Shown: positions 35,919 to 46,576 of the stretch, in pieces | Layout: each line of letters begins with the position of its first letter | Position numbering within the stretch: position 1 is the first letter of the stretch | Origin: Crossaster papposus | Lineage: Eukaryota; Echinodermata; Asteroidea; Velatida; Solasteridae | DNA: 64,000 nucleotides | Direction: 5' to 3' | NCBI GenBank assembly: GCA_037893245.1 | Contig: JBAIAA010000029.1 | Span: forward strand, 806,001 to 870,000 | Notes under the pieces: model-generated | The model's input: the letters and a program-made list of their open reading frames with translations, nothing else | Told to the model about the DNA's origin: nothing | Databases searched by the model: none | Made by a program: the position numbers and the translations under genes

Positions 35919-37177
35919 AAAAAAAAAAAAACATATTCAGACGATTTTGTAACCATAGTAAGCAAGTGCACACTTTTCCAGACATGGCTAAAAAACAAGA
36001 TTTAATTAATTCAAAATTATATTATTTATAAGCCTTCGAATGATCAACTTTGAGGTTGCAGTAGAAAATGCAATGCAGTCATAAGCCGTGTCCGCATTGG
36101 ACTTTTCTTTCGGTAAAACCTACGGTGACTAATTAAATCCAGTGCGGACAGCCGGTAAATCTGTCAAATTGTCGGTTGTAGGTTTTACCCTCCGAAGCAG
36201 TAAGTTCTACAGACCCAAGTGTGTAGCGAAAGAGTTTACGTCGTATGTTTTACGTCGCTGAAAAGTCAAAGTGCAAACAAAGTCCATGTACATGTAATGC
36301 AAAACCTACACTTTGATCATGTGCTTTTCGTCTAGAGGTCAATGCATAACCTCTACGATTTTCCGTGCGCTAGCATACATGTACATGTAGCACACGCAAT
36401 GTGCGCTATTATACTACAGCAGCTGCAATTCGGACTGGATGCACGCACGATGACATGAAATTTTCGTTAACTTTAACAAATCCAGAGTTGATTTCTGCCC
36501 TTTTCTACAAAACCACATCTGGCGCACACGATGTCGGAGGTCGCCCTCATTAGATTCTGAGAGGACATGTCACTCTGGACTTTCTGAGATCCGTGTAATC
36601 AAAGTATATGGACGCTCAGAAGAATAACCACCGTGCGCGGAATGTTGACAATCACGTACGATAACTGTTGACAATAGTTAGTGCATTGCCAACGCGACTA
36701 AAGATCCAGGAATAAAAGAAAATAACACATCTGAGCTGACCACACTCCCAGGGGCAAAGTTGGTTTATTTCGGACTAGCTGAATTACCCGGCATTGTCTG
36801 GGAAAAATGAAAGTGAATTATAAAGTGATGAATTGGGGTTCTCAATATGTATCACAATTGTGTCGTCGTCAGTATTTGTTATCAGTGCCTCGGGGTGCCA
36901 GGATGCCGAGCCTAATTCATTGCACTGCCGGTCCGAGAGGCAGCAACACATATACATGTACACCTGTTCATGAGAGCGGCCTCCTGAGTCCAGACTCGTC
37001 CAGTATTGCAGTTTTGACTTGTCCAGAGAAAAAAACATACATGGGTTTGCAATGGCTTGTTAAATGTGTGCGTTTCACTAAACGAAACGATAAACTATTT
37101 TCAGTCAGGAAAATGTTCAGTATGTTGAATACTTTGTTTAATTTGTTTGCGTGATTTTAAATAAAAAGATAGAATTT
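35919..37177. other. 3' flank of TRIM copy 1, duplicated
   Basis: Collinear with 53128-54317. It includes a repeat with inverted GTCCGCATTGGACTT-like motifs near 36087-36160 and 36250-36290. Open frames at 36784-37154 are not kept in copy 2, so no gene is called. Confidence 0.55.
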
Positions 37178-37480
37178 TAAAAGGTAGAATACACCATTGG
37201 TACTTGCTTGAATTATCAGGAATGGGTGGATTTAAAGGAATTGTTTGAATTATCAAAAATGGGTGGATTTAAAGGTAGGATACACCATTGGTAATTGCTT
37301 GAATTATCAGGAATGGGTGGATTTAAAGGTAGGGTACTTGGTTTTTTTGCGATCGCCATCCGGCGACAATTACAGGATATCTAGCACAATTATTTTGCTG
37401 GATGCCTACAATCATTATTGACTTTTAAATAAGTAATATATATCTGAATAATTCGGTAGTAAAATGTAGTAGTAGATACA
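37178..37480 (+). mobile_element. TTAA-type element, copy G
   Basis: Left-end units at 37181-37320 (one shortened), then the hairpin remnant CGATCGCCATCCGGCGA and the tail (ACAGGATATCTAGCACAATT, AATAATTCGGTAGT). The right end is altered (ACATGTACATGTATCTG) and lacks the inverted terminus. Orthologous to copy I in copy 2. Confidence 0.75.
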
Positions 37481-37520
37481 TGTACATGTATCTGAAAATG
37501 GCTATGTATAATTTTGTCTA

Positions 37521-37910
37521 ATAAGCCATTTGCGCGTGACCCCGAGTTAAATTTAAATAACATCTGGTACACTGACTTGCTCACCCAGCTTGGCACCGTT
37601 GAACTTTACATTCTCGAAACTAAAGACACTGTTGCTATATCACGTGATTCGGGGCAAGCTCTTGCATAGTTAAGTAACAGACGTTCAGCACCAATACATT
37701 GTTCACAATGGGTGAGAATGGCACAAAGACACCAGCTAGCTTTGCTAGGGTTGCTAGGGTTGCTAGCGTAAGGCTTGCCCCAAATCACGTGATATAGCAA
37801 CAGTGTCTTTGGTCTGGAGAATTCAAAGTCAAAATGTGCCAAGCTGTGTGAGCAAGTCAGTGTACCAGATGTTATTTAAATTTAACTCGGGGTCACGCGC
37901 AAATGGCTTA
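37521..37910. mobile_element. 390-bp foldback MITE, private to copy 1
   Basis: Arms of about 140 bp: ATAAGCCATTTGCGCGTGAC at the left and its complement at the right, continuing through CACGTGAT...CAACAGTGTCTTT. The centre has a GGTTGCTAG tandem. Copy 2 lacks it and reads directly from the TATGTATAATTTTGTC flank to TTGTAGTAACTTGTCGAGA (about 56150-56180), giving an empty site. Confidence 0.9.
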
Positions 37911-38240
37911 TTGTAGTAACTTGTCGAGATAGGACATTTTTGCATGAACATACAAAATCAGTAAATGTGTATATTATTTTCTTAAAAACATAACAGAATT
38001 AATAATAATTAATAATAATTGGGGAGGCTAATCATCTTTACTCGCAGCTGGGATGCCGAATTGCGAAGGACGCAGCTACACTGTGTTCTTCGTTGGTATT
38101 TAAACAAATTTCCATAGCTTGACAACAAAACATCGTATCAACATGGGGTTTTCAGTTTTTAGAAGGAAAGATGCCTTCTTTGAAACTACATGAAAACTCA
38201 TTTTTTGACTCGGGCCGACATCCGACTGATTTCGCTTGAT

Positions 38241-38337
38241 CGTGTCACATATGGTCCAGGCCGGGAATCGAACCCAGGCTACATTGTGAACGCACGATGA
38301 GAGGCGAGCGATTTACGCACAAGCCACCCATGCCACC
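38241..38337 (-). mobile_element. tRNA-derived SINE head
   Basis: On the minus strand it reads GGTGGCTTGTGCGTAAATCG (A-box region), CTCGCCTCTCATCGTGCG, then GGGTTCGATTCCCGG (B box). This is the order and spacing of a Pol III tRNA-type promoter. The body probably extends left to about 38060. No intact tRNA fold is claimed. Confidence 0.7.
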
Positions 38338-38339
38338 TA

Positions 38340-38996
38340 GATTATATACTAATTAGATAGTAATTAGATAGTATGCTTGCAATTAGCTTGTTCAGGTTGA
38401 GGAGTTTAATAGTAATTTGCAGTAGCATCTTATTCAGTGTATAAATAGTATTTAGTTTGATATTTTGTGTGATTTTCCATTTTATTCATTTTGGTTTCTT
38501 GTATCTTCCACTTCCTTTTTTTGTTTTATTACATTATGCTAATTTAGTTAAAAACAAAAATACACTCAACTAGTTTCTCATCTGTACAAGTACATAAATT
38601 TCAATGACTTCTGAGATACGACATTTTTGAAAGACCGTATGGCATTTTGTGTATAAAAGCACTGAGATATGACGTTTTTGCTTAAAATTGTGGTTGTTTT
38701 TGCTTGAAATTGAACACATTTGCTCGTAATCGAAATACGACCTTATGATCTTAATCAATTACATCATAATGACGTAATACTTTTCAATGAAAATCTCGTG
38801 TAACAATGTATGAGTAAATCTTTAAAAAAATTACACCAAAAAAATTAATTTTGACAAATTTGGCAGTTGCAATGTTTTTTCACCCACACGACGGTATGCA
38901 AGTATTATTGTTATATTATACGGGACCAGGCCTCAAAATAGTACTAGCCCGGCGTACAAATTCTAGCAAAAACTGCTCCGGGCTACCCAGACCCTA
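38340..38996. other. Duplicated non-coding tail, copy 1
   Basis: Mostly collinear with 56507-56955 (CAGTAGCATCTTATTCAGTG and onward). No gene; open frames are not conserved between copies. Confidence 0.5.
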
Positions 38997-39116
38997 GACC
39001 CAATAATTGGGGCGTTTTCACTCCTTTTTTTAAATTTTGGATTTTGTCTGTCGTTAGAACGACAGACAAAATCCAAAATTTAAAAAAAAGAGTGAAAACG
39101 CCCCAATTATTGGGTC
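38997..39116. mobile_element. 120-bp near-perfect palindromic MITE with TA flanks
   Basis: GACCCAATAATTGGGGCGTT runs to a 3-base centre and back, arms about 58 bp. TA lies on both sides (38995-38996, 39117-39118), as for Tc1/mariner-type insertion. It is absent at the matching place in copy 2 near 56960. Confidence 0.85.
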
Positions 39117-39704
39117 TATACCCAGACCCACTTCCTTGGTAGTTCGGTGGGCTAGTGAACCATTCAGTAACCTACCTATAAAGGTTTAGATCAAAATACG
39201 GTACATGTTAAAATTGTTATTGTCTTTTTGTGTATTAAATAAATATCGGATCAAAAAAAACTTAGTATGAACTTTTGTTTGTGTTTTTCGGCATGATTAT
39301 TGATAGCCTGGGAGCGCTTGATCCACGCGTGCATGCAGTGCACTGCGATCTCACGAACAGAGTAGACTGGTGGGCTTCAGTGAGATTAGTATACAGTGTG
39401 TAGTATAAACTACGGCGCACCACGGCGCAGGGTACCGCACATACATGTACATCCATGTACGTGCACTATTCTCTTTTACATCGTTCAGCCTTTCTTACCA
39501 TAACGCGAGCGGCCCACTGTGTAGCTAGCTGTATAGTATGAAGGTTCTGCCGTGTCACTAGTAGTATCGTCTGATAAAGAGTGTTCACAACAGCGCCATC
39601 TGTGTACGTTACTACGGATGTACGTATATGTACAAAAATTTATTTGTATAGGTCTGTACGTGTACGTGCGCGCGACGAACGAATAGTTTGTGCATTGTGC
39701 ATAC

Positions 39705-39968
39705 TGTAACGAAGATTTCTCTGGGGTCGACTACACACACAAGAAGGACTCCTGACACAAGTGTTCCTCTATTTCCTGTGGTTCTCTGCCGTTTATTGTG
39801 GACTCTCGCCTACCAAACATGGACTTCAGGCTCACACAATCACGCGGCCCCCAGAACTGGTCAGAACCAGTTCGGCGCTTGCGCAATCCAAGGCGGGTTT
39901 CCGGGGCGATCCCACCACCGTGGAATCGCTCCAGCGCCCTCTACCGCCCAACCGGCACGGGCGTTACA
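39705..39968 (+). repeat. LTR, left copy
   Basis: 264 bp, TG...CA ends with short inverted termini (TGTAACG / CGTTACA). Paired with 41205-41469. Confidence 0.85.
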
Positions 39969-41204
39969 CAGCCCCCCACGAAGACCTTGTTTGCCCCCAA
40001 ACAAGACCATGGGCGCTGCTGCCGCACCCCGGCCAACCGCCCTGGAAAACGCATAACGCCAACATTACACAACAATTTACATTCCAACAATTTACACTAC
40101 AACAATTTACATTACAACAATTTACATTACAACAATTTTCATTACAACAATTTGGGGTAAGCCCCTGGCCCCAGGACACACCCCTGGCCCCGGCACACCC
40201 CTGGCCCCGGCACACCCCTCTAAATGTTAAACTTGACTGCGACTGTGACTGCGACTGGCTGCTCTGACTGCGACTGGTGCCTTCGACTGCGGCTGGCTCT
40301 TGCGACTGCGACTGTGGTTCCTGCGACTGCATCTGCGGCTGGCTCCCGCGACAGCGACTGGCTCCTGCGACTGCGACTGGCTCCTGTATCTGGTGCCTGC
40401 GACTGCGACTGGCTCTTGCGACTGCGACTGCGACTGCGCTTGGCTCCTGCAACTGCGACTGGCTCCTCCGACTGCGACTGGCTCCTGTGGCCGCGACTGT
40501 GACTGCCTCTTGCGACTGCGACTGATTCTTGCGACTGCGACTGATTCTTGCGACTGCGACTGATTCTTGCGACTGGCTTAGAGAGCGTGGGCGTCCCGGC
40601 GAGGCCCCGCCCCCGCTGCGCCGACGGGCACGGCTCGGGCTCGCTCCGAGTGTTGCGAGCCGTCTGCCGCGCCGCCGTCTACAGCATGGGCCGGGCCCCC
40701 CCGACTCGGTTTCATTCCTGCAGAAGATCCAGAGAATGTCTCGACGAGGCCCCGCCCCCCACTGCATCCACGGGCACAGCTTTGGATTGTTCCGCGAGGA
40801 ACCATCCGTCTGCTGCGCCGCCGTCTACAGCATGGGGCGGCCCCCCGACAGACCTGGTAGCGGACCCGGACAAATATGGAGAAGGGCGCCCTCTCTCCAA
40901 ATCGGAGTGGACGCACTGAAACCCCCAGCCATTGGCGCATGTCCCGAAATTCCCGCTATCCTTCTCCAACTCCTCCCCCAGGAAACATCCAGACTCCCAA
41001 GTCCCCATCACCTCCCTAGAGTTCCCCTGGCGTCATGCACGGAGTGCCTGAAAGCCTCCCGGACTGGTCCCCGCTCCCCGGGCCCACGCCCCGGCCTGCC
41101 CTCTCGCCGTGGGGCGAGTTGGCTGCCGTTATCGTGGTTTCCTGAAAACCTGAACACTTCACCTGGTCTTTTCCCGTCCTTCTGTATCCCACCGCTGCCA
41201 CCAA

Positions 41205-41469
41205 TGTAACGTAGATTTCTCTTGGGGTCGACTACACACACAAGAAGGACTCCTGACACAAGTGTTCCTCTATTTCCTGTGGTTCTCTGCCGTTTATTGT
41301 GGACTCTCGCCTACCAAACATGGACTTCAGGCTCACACAATCACGCGGCCCCCAGAACTGGTCAGAACCAGTTCGGCGCTTGCGCAATCCAAGGCGGGTT
41401 TCCGGGGCGATCCCACCACCGTGGAATCGCTCCAGCGCCCTCTACCGCCCAACCGGCACGGGCGTTACA
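41205..41469 (+). repeat. LTR, right copy
   Basis: 265 bp. It differs from the left LTR by only a few bases (for example GTAGATTTCTCTTGGGG versus GAAGATTTCTCTGGGG), implying a fairly recent insertion. Confidence 0.85.
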
Positions 41470-41980
41470 ATACGGTCTAGCAATACTGTAAACGGGCTAG
41501 TAAATTCTGTAGTTTGCTAGACCGGTGGGCTACCCAGGAAAAAAGTTAGCGCAAGGCCTGTTATACCATTTTTCAGTTGTGCGTTTGTATCGTTTGAAGC
41601 AGCAAAAGTTCTCAACTTGACAACTGACAGGATTTGTTGGTTCACTTTAAAATAACTTTAGTTTAAATAATCTATTTCTCTTTTGAGAGTCGAGACTCCC
41701 TTACCACAATATCCAGTGCCAAGTACATGAGTTTACCTACTTCATTTTCACCTTTCAAGTTTTGCCAAGTGCAAAATGGCGCCAAATCACAGTAGTCTGG
41801 TTCCCAGACCTGACAATTGTTTTATGCCCAGATGTCTAAATTGTATGTAAGGTAACCACTGGCGACAGAAATAGATCATAAATTTCAAGGCAAGGCGGGA
41901 CTTGAACCTCCGGAATACCTCTTCTGGAGGGGGTCATAATTCCTAAAATGTGAATGCTTATTTCATGTTCATCCCATGGT

Positions 41981-42360
41981 CTAATTGGAACCTGTACGTG
42001 CCACAAACATCACTCGCTTGACCAAGACCGAGGAAAAGCTAAATGAGGTCCGCCAAGTTGCTACGAGATTCTGGATTTCAAGCCTAAACTCCTGTACAAC
42101 CTGAAAGAACTGACCGATGAACCACCTGAGGAAGGGCCAGACAGTTTGCCCTCCATTATGGATGTTGAGGAAGGTATCGGGAGGTCACTTGGCAGGCTGG
42201 TGCTGGAAGAAACACCAATACCCAGCTCACCCAGCTCAATTGCCACAGCTGAGGGTTCACAGAGACCTGCAAGAGGGTTCACAGAGACCTGCAAGATGGG
42301 AGCGGAAAAGACAGATGGAGACTTTTGGACCAAGAAAAGAAACATTTGTCCTTGTTGATG
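41981..42360 (+). pseudogene. TRIM gene fragment (third copy)
   Basis: Matches the middle of the two intact TRIM genes from the coiled-coil end (CGTGCCACAAACATCA) to the start of the propeller (CATTTGTCCTTGTTGATGA). It lacks the RING, the B-boxes and most of the propeller. It has an 18-bp deletion near 42057 and an 18-bp tandem duplication (GGGTTCACAGAGACCTGCAA twice, near 42254-42290) plus a frame change. The CATTTGTCCTTGTTGATGA segment is shared with copy 2 rather than copy 1. Non-functional. Confidence 0.9.
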
Positions 42361-42639
42361 AAATTAGGTCAAAATATGATTTACGCTTAAAGGAAACATG
42401 TAATAATTTTTTTTTTTAAATCAACAAAGTTTAATGTTGACAACAACATTATGTGTGTGGTTGTGTTTATTTTCTGTGATAAATAGGGGAAACTAATTTT
42501 TGAAAATTGTGGTCAAACCACTCGGCCCCTCGAAGGGAAGCCTCATTAACATAAAACTTCGCGAGGGGTATGACGAAAATCGAGGCAGAGACTCGCCGCG
42601 CTGCTACCCGGCCTATCGTATGCTGACTGCGCGCATTGC

Positions 42640-42830
42640 ATGCCGACTAGGTGTGTAGCTGTTAGGTGTAGAAAAACTACTAAGGATGTAGTAAGCCTCT
42701 ATTTGTTTCCGGCTGATCCTAAATATCGGAGGATTTGGACAGCCAAAGTAAAGCTTACCAGAGCGACGTGGTCCGGGCCTAGTGATTTTCGGCCCTCTGC
42801 AGGGATCATTTTGAGCGGTCGTGTTTCGAC
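42640..42830 (+). pseudogene. THAP domain remnant of the second TTAA element
   Basis: MPTRCVAVRC gives C-x4-C, followed by FPADPKYRRIW with the conserved Trp. After a frameshift (between about 42760 and 42795), LCRDHFERSCFD gives the C-x2-H-F pair. The C2CH order is complete but the frame is broken. The AVPTIF-type box was not found. Confidence 0.7.
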
Positions 42831-42975
42831 CTATAGAGCGCCTAGAGGGACCCCATCCTTATCCTCGCTCGGGTCCGTGTCTGAATAAGAAATACTGTGA
42901 TTCGAATCGGACGAATCAGTACTGTTTTCGTCGGATTCACCAAAAAAACGAGGAAGAACTTTCACGATCGTCCAT
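42831..42975 (-). pseudogene. Acidic Ser/Asp-rich ORF of the second TTAA element
   Basis: From an ATG at 42975 (MDDRESSSS), a frame change in a T run near 42945 leads to GESDENSTDSSDSNHS and SDTDPSEDKDGVPLGAL-stop at 42831. Same composition and same position relative to the THAP ORF as at 25119-25318. No domain is identified. Confidence 0.45.
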
Positions 42976-45298
42976 GTGAAATTCGATTACCGTGGGTACG
43001 TACACACACAATGTGTGCGACCGTGGCCGCGCGAATCCGTCTCGTACCTAGACGTCGCGTACCGACTATCGATAATTTGTCCGGGTTCTGCCTCGGTTTA
43101 CGTCACTAATTTCGAGTGGCCGCGAAATTTAAAAAGGGGGGGGGTCCATTTTTGGACGGCACATTCAAATTACCACACTAAACGTACACTAGAACCAGTT
43201 TTGAAAATGAAAATGTAATGAAAATGTTACACTGCATGTTTCCTTTAAAATCTCGCAAATCGCCCAGAAATTAACTTGTAGGGGGGGGGGGTAGGCTTTT
43301 TATTTGTATATACATTAGGTCAAAATATTATAATTTGTTAATCTAAAAATAACTCAAATCCAGAACTTATAAAACAATCACATACTAAGAGGACACTTAA
43401 AATTCAATCAGTTTGAATATTTTTTTAATAAGTCGTTGTCAAGGTTTTCAAGAAAAACATTCATTATATACTTTTCCTACTTGTGCTTTTTCTAACAGTT
43501 TTCAATTTTGCTCTAATATTAGATAACAAAATTTATATATCAGATTGTTGAAGTACTCGCACTAGTGCCAACCATAATACACATCAAGTTATATAGTATA
43601 AAAAATACAAAATCTTTATGATTTTAGAAGATGAAACTAGCTTAAATAGTTATAATAAAGAAGTCTAAAGCTAGCAGACAGTGAGAATACCCATATTACA
43701 CAAATCGTAAACATTGCCTGTCGACCATTTCTTTGTTTACACAAAGCAAAATTAAACTGGTTGAATTTGAAGGATTCCAAGCAAAAACCGATTAAGAGAT
43801 GACCAGGCAGTGAGAAATGTTGACAATTCGGATCATTTTGCACAATAGTTAGTTTACACTGCGCCTTGCAGTTATAAGGAAAGATTTCCCCAAGCACTAG
43901 AATGTGCCCTCTCAGAAAACTTGCATGTTTATTGGCCATTTGCGTTATTCACAAGGAAGCCATTCATTTTGGTCGTGTTTCCTGAATGTATTTTATAAAT
44001 TGTGAACTGTCGAATGGAATGGTATCAGACTATTTTATCATTCTTGCCTCACTTTTAATTTTTTTTCATCTTCTAAAATCTCTATGATTTTCGAAAATGA
44101 AACTAACTAAAATAGTTATAAAGAAGTCTAAAGCTAGCAGACAGTGAGAATACCCATACAAAAACAAACACCAAACAACAACAACAATCGGATTTAGAAT
44201 TATAGGAGCATCCCGTGGGGGCCCAGTATGCGCATGCGCTTTTTGACTGCACGCATTTGACAAAACAGCTGCATGTGTTCCCACTGTTATTGTATTCCCA
44301 CTATAATGACATCCTGTATCGAGACTAGGCTTAACAGTAGAATTATACCTATTATAGAGCTATCCAAAAAAGTAACCTACCATAGTACTGTTGAAAAGCT
44401 TACTTGTTGTAAAGATGTGAATGATTCTAAAACTCCTGTGAAATTATTTTGACTGGCATGCTGTCATTTTGAAGACAAATAACTAAATAATGCCATTTCC
44501 AAAGATGCGTCGCAGAGGTGCGCTTTTGGACATTTCCGCAAATAGTGCGCGCATAAAGCTTCATGAACAGCTACATAAAGCTTTTTTTAAAGAATTGTCA
44601 TTATGCGAAAATGCGGCTTTTTACTCGTCTCCAACATTATTGCCTATTTTATTGCGAATTCAGCTCAGCCTATTAGGCTCTGTCGACACGTATACATCAG
44701 GTATGTATGGTGATACACAATTTGTGACCTGCTCCAACAAAACCCGGACAAAGTTGACAATTTTTTTTTTTTTTAAATTTTCTAGATTCTCATCTTTTAA
44801 ATAATGTATCACTTACATATGTACCCCTACCCTATTTCCCTTGGGGAAGGATTTAATGATAAAACCCTGACAACCTAATTATGAGATGAGCAGCTTTGAA
44901 GTTCAGACAATTCTATACACAATTGTTTCACAAAATTGAAACAAAAACACGTTCTGGGTGACGGATTATGTTCAAATTTAGTGAGATTGTAGATTAATAG
45001 TTTGTGATTCAGGAAAATCCAAAACCTCAAAATGGTAAAATCCACCCCGCAATGACTTCACGAGTACAATGTAATAAAACACATTGTGCGACTTTGTTCA
45101 AGTTTCGTTGGACCATTTCTTATCACGGTGCCACATCGCAGCATTTCAGTATCGCGATTATCGATGCATCGCTGAATCGTTACACGCTTAATTATCGGTT
45201 GGTAATGCACTATTTGTTAGTTACTACAATATCAGTTGTAACAAGAGGGAACGAAGAGTGGAATTATCTTGGTCACAGCTCTCTCTCTCTCTTGTTAT

Positions 45299-45359
45299 TT
45301 ACTTCTTGACAACTCTCTCAAGGCATGAGGTCACAATGGCTGTCCAACCCGTCTGGTGG
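45299..45359 (-). CDS. Last exon of the GH63-like gene, copy 2
   Basis: 61 bp, reads HQTGWTAIVTSCLERVVKK then TAA, one residue different from copy 1. Acceptor TTTCTGCAG next to 45359. The split-codon phase fits the donor of the exon at 46213-46489. The intron is only about 0.85 kb because the transposon region of copy 1 is absent. Confidence 0.75.
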
Positions 45360-45437
45360 CTGCAGAAATTATAAGGTAAAAGGGGAAAAAGAGGAACAAT
45401 AACAATTAAACTCAAATATAATTGTTAAACTGCAATA

Positions 45438-45612
45438 TTTTATGGGAGAGCCACCCGATAGTGATTATGTTCGCTTTTTGGCAATCCTTCAGGGATGTTA
45501 TCAGTCTCGTCCTGTACGCTGTACTTATGTATTGTATTTTGTTACTTATGCATTATATTTTGTCACGTTTTGTTTTTTACCTGAGAAATAATAAATGAAA
45601 TGAAATGAAATT
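45438..45612 (+). mobile_element. 5'-truncated LINE 3' tail, private to copy 2
   Basis: About 175 bp ending CTGAGAAATAATAAATGAA followed by an (ATGAA)n-type tail, a usual non-LTR 3' end. Copy 1 reads directly AACTGCAATATTGATGCAC across the site. It lies in the intergenic flank of the GH63 last-exon intron. Confidence 0.65.
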
Positions 45613-46212
45613 GATTCACTCAAACTTTTGTTCATACTACCCCACGGCAAAAAAAGTCCTTAAAAAAGTCCTTTAACCAGTTTGCGCCGGAGGACGTGTA
45701 TATACAAGCAAACTTTTCCAGAGATTCAAAACGGATGACGCATAAACACGTCACAAGCAAGATCGGAAATGTCTGTTAGCAGCGAGCAAGGCCGGAAATG
45801 CGTGGGTGTGCTTCCCGGTACCACCGGCCTAATCCCCTTTTAACCCTAACCCTGCCAGACGCAGCGCAGTGCATCAGGTAAAACGAATCTGGTGCACTTT
45901 AATGGATTTAGCTGTCAACAACAGTGTATAAACAACTAATCCCCATTGAACAATGCCAGAAATAGATCCTGCTGTGTTCTGTGACCACAGACTCTGAAGC
46001 AGTTTGACATTGAGATGTATGACCTGATGGATCTCGCTGCATTCGTCAATACAGGTTTTCTCCTCTTGACAGAAAATGTTTAAACATTTATTTGAATTAA
46101 ATTTAAATACTTCCATTTGCTTCCATTTCTGATTTGCTTCTCAGTGATTCGAAAGTAGGGGGGAAGTCAATGATGAAGCAAAAGTAAAAAACAACAAAAA
46201 TTATTGTCTCAC

Positions 46213-46489
46213 CTAGCCCCGCAGCCGCGCCCAGAATCGCCATGGAAATACTCGTAGAACAGGACCAGTTCCTTAAAAGCCGGGTCATCCTTGTAGAGGG
46301 GATTGTCGGCGTGGCAGGGCCGGGCACCGCCTTCGTCTGGCAGGAAGATCTTAGACAGACGAGAGGAGATCTCCTTGGCACAGTCCTTCAGACGCATCAT
46401 GTTGCCGGACCCCATTGGGCACTCCACTTTAAAGGTGGGACCGTGGAAGAAGTCGTAACGCTCCAGGACCTCGATGATCAGGTAGTTCA
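46213..46489 (-). CDS. Penultimate exon of the GH63-like gene, copy 2
   Basis: 277 bp with the same acceptor (TTATTTCAG) and donor (AG|GTGAGA) as copy 1. Five residue changes by eye (A to V, T to M, N to Y, E to D, T to S). The FYEYFHGDSGRGCGAS form is closer to the usual family motif than copy 1. No frame break. Upstream exons were not located in copy 2. Confidence 0.7.
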
Positions 46490-46576
46490 CTGAAATAACA
46501 GATCAATTGTTATCTCCGTTCAAATGTTACCAACAAGCTCAAGCAGAGTTAAAACGAGTAATTTTAAAGAAGTGAC

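Larger units (their letters stand above)
22285..39620 (+). repeat. Segmental duplication, copy 1
   Basis: Collinear with 43375-57400. Matching blocks (copy 1 / copy 2): 22285-24690 / 43375-45835; 26070-29230 / 45835-48870 (GH63 exon and minisatellite); 30255-30930 / 49585-50470; 31300-31510 / 50485-50670; 33670-37150 / 50827-54300 (TRIM gene and 3' flank); 37178-37510 / 54318-54570; 37912-38060 and 38380-38930 / 56170-56375 and 56507-56955; 39120-39620 / 56960-57400. Copy 1 is longer because of private insertions. Boundaries are by eye. Confidence 0.9.
39705..41469 (+). mobile_element. Small non-autonomous LTR retrotransposon (1.77 kb)
   Basis: Two direct repeats, 39705-39968 and 41205-41469, about 97% alike by eye, each starting TGTAACG and ending GCGTTACA. 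ATAC flanks both outer sides (39701-39704, 41470-41473), a 4-bp target duplication. The 1.2-kb interior has no gag or pol, only GC-rich tandem sequence: a 15-bp TTACATTACAACAAT repeat (40070-40155), a CCTGGCCCCGGCACACC repeat (40157-40217), a GCGACTGCGACTGGCTCCT-type repeat (40230-40585) and a 145-bp two-unit repeat (40600-40868). No clear primer-binding site or polypurine tract. Orientation is uncertain. Confidence 0.85.
42391..43244. mobile_element. Second TTAA-flanked THAP transposon remnant (Kolobok-like)
   Basis: An 854-bp element with TTAA at 42387-42390 and 43245-43248 and inverted ends AGGAAACATG. Like the element at 24780-26047, it holds a THAP ORF entering from one end (plus, 42640) and an acidic Ser/Asp-rich ORF entering from the other (minus, 42975), converging in the middle. 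The terminal sequences differ, so it is a different family with the same plan. Confidence 0.75.

Noticed and set aside
39262-39456. 64-residue minus-strand ORF with a relative at 57027-57266
   Set aside because: The frames diverge between the duplicates with indels that are not multiples of three, so it is not under coding constraint.
39964-40767. 267-residue minus-strand Arg/Ser/Gln-rich ORF
   Set aside because: It spans low-complexity tandem repeats inside a non-autonomous LTR element, with several competing frames.
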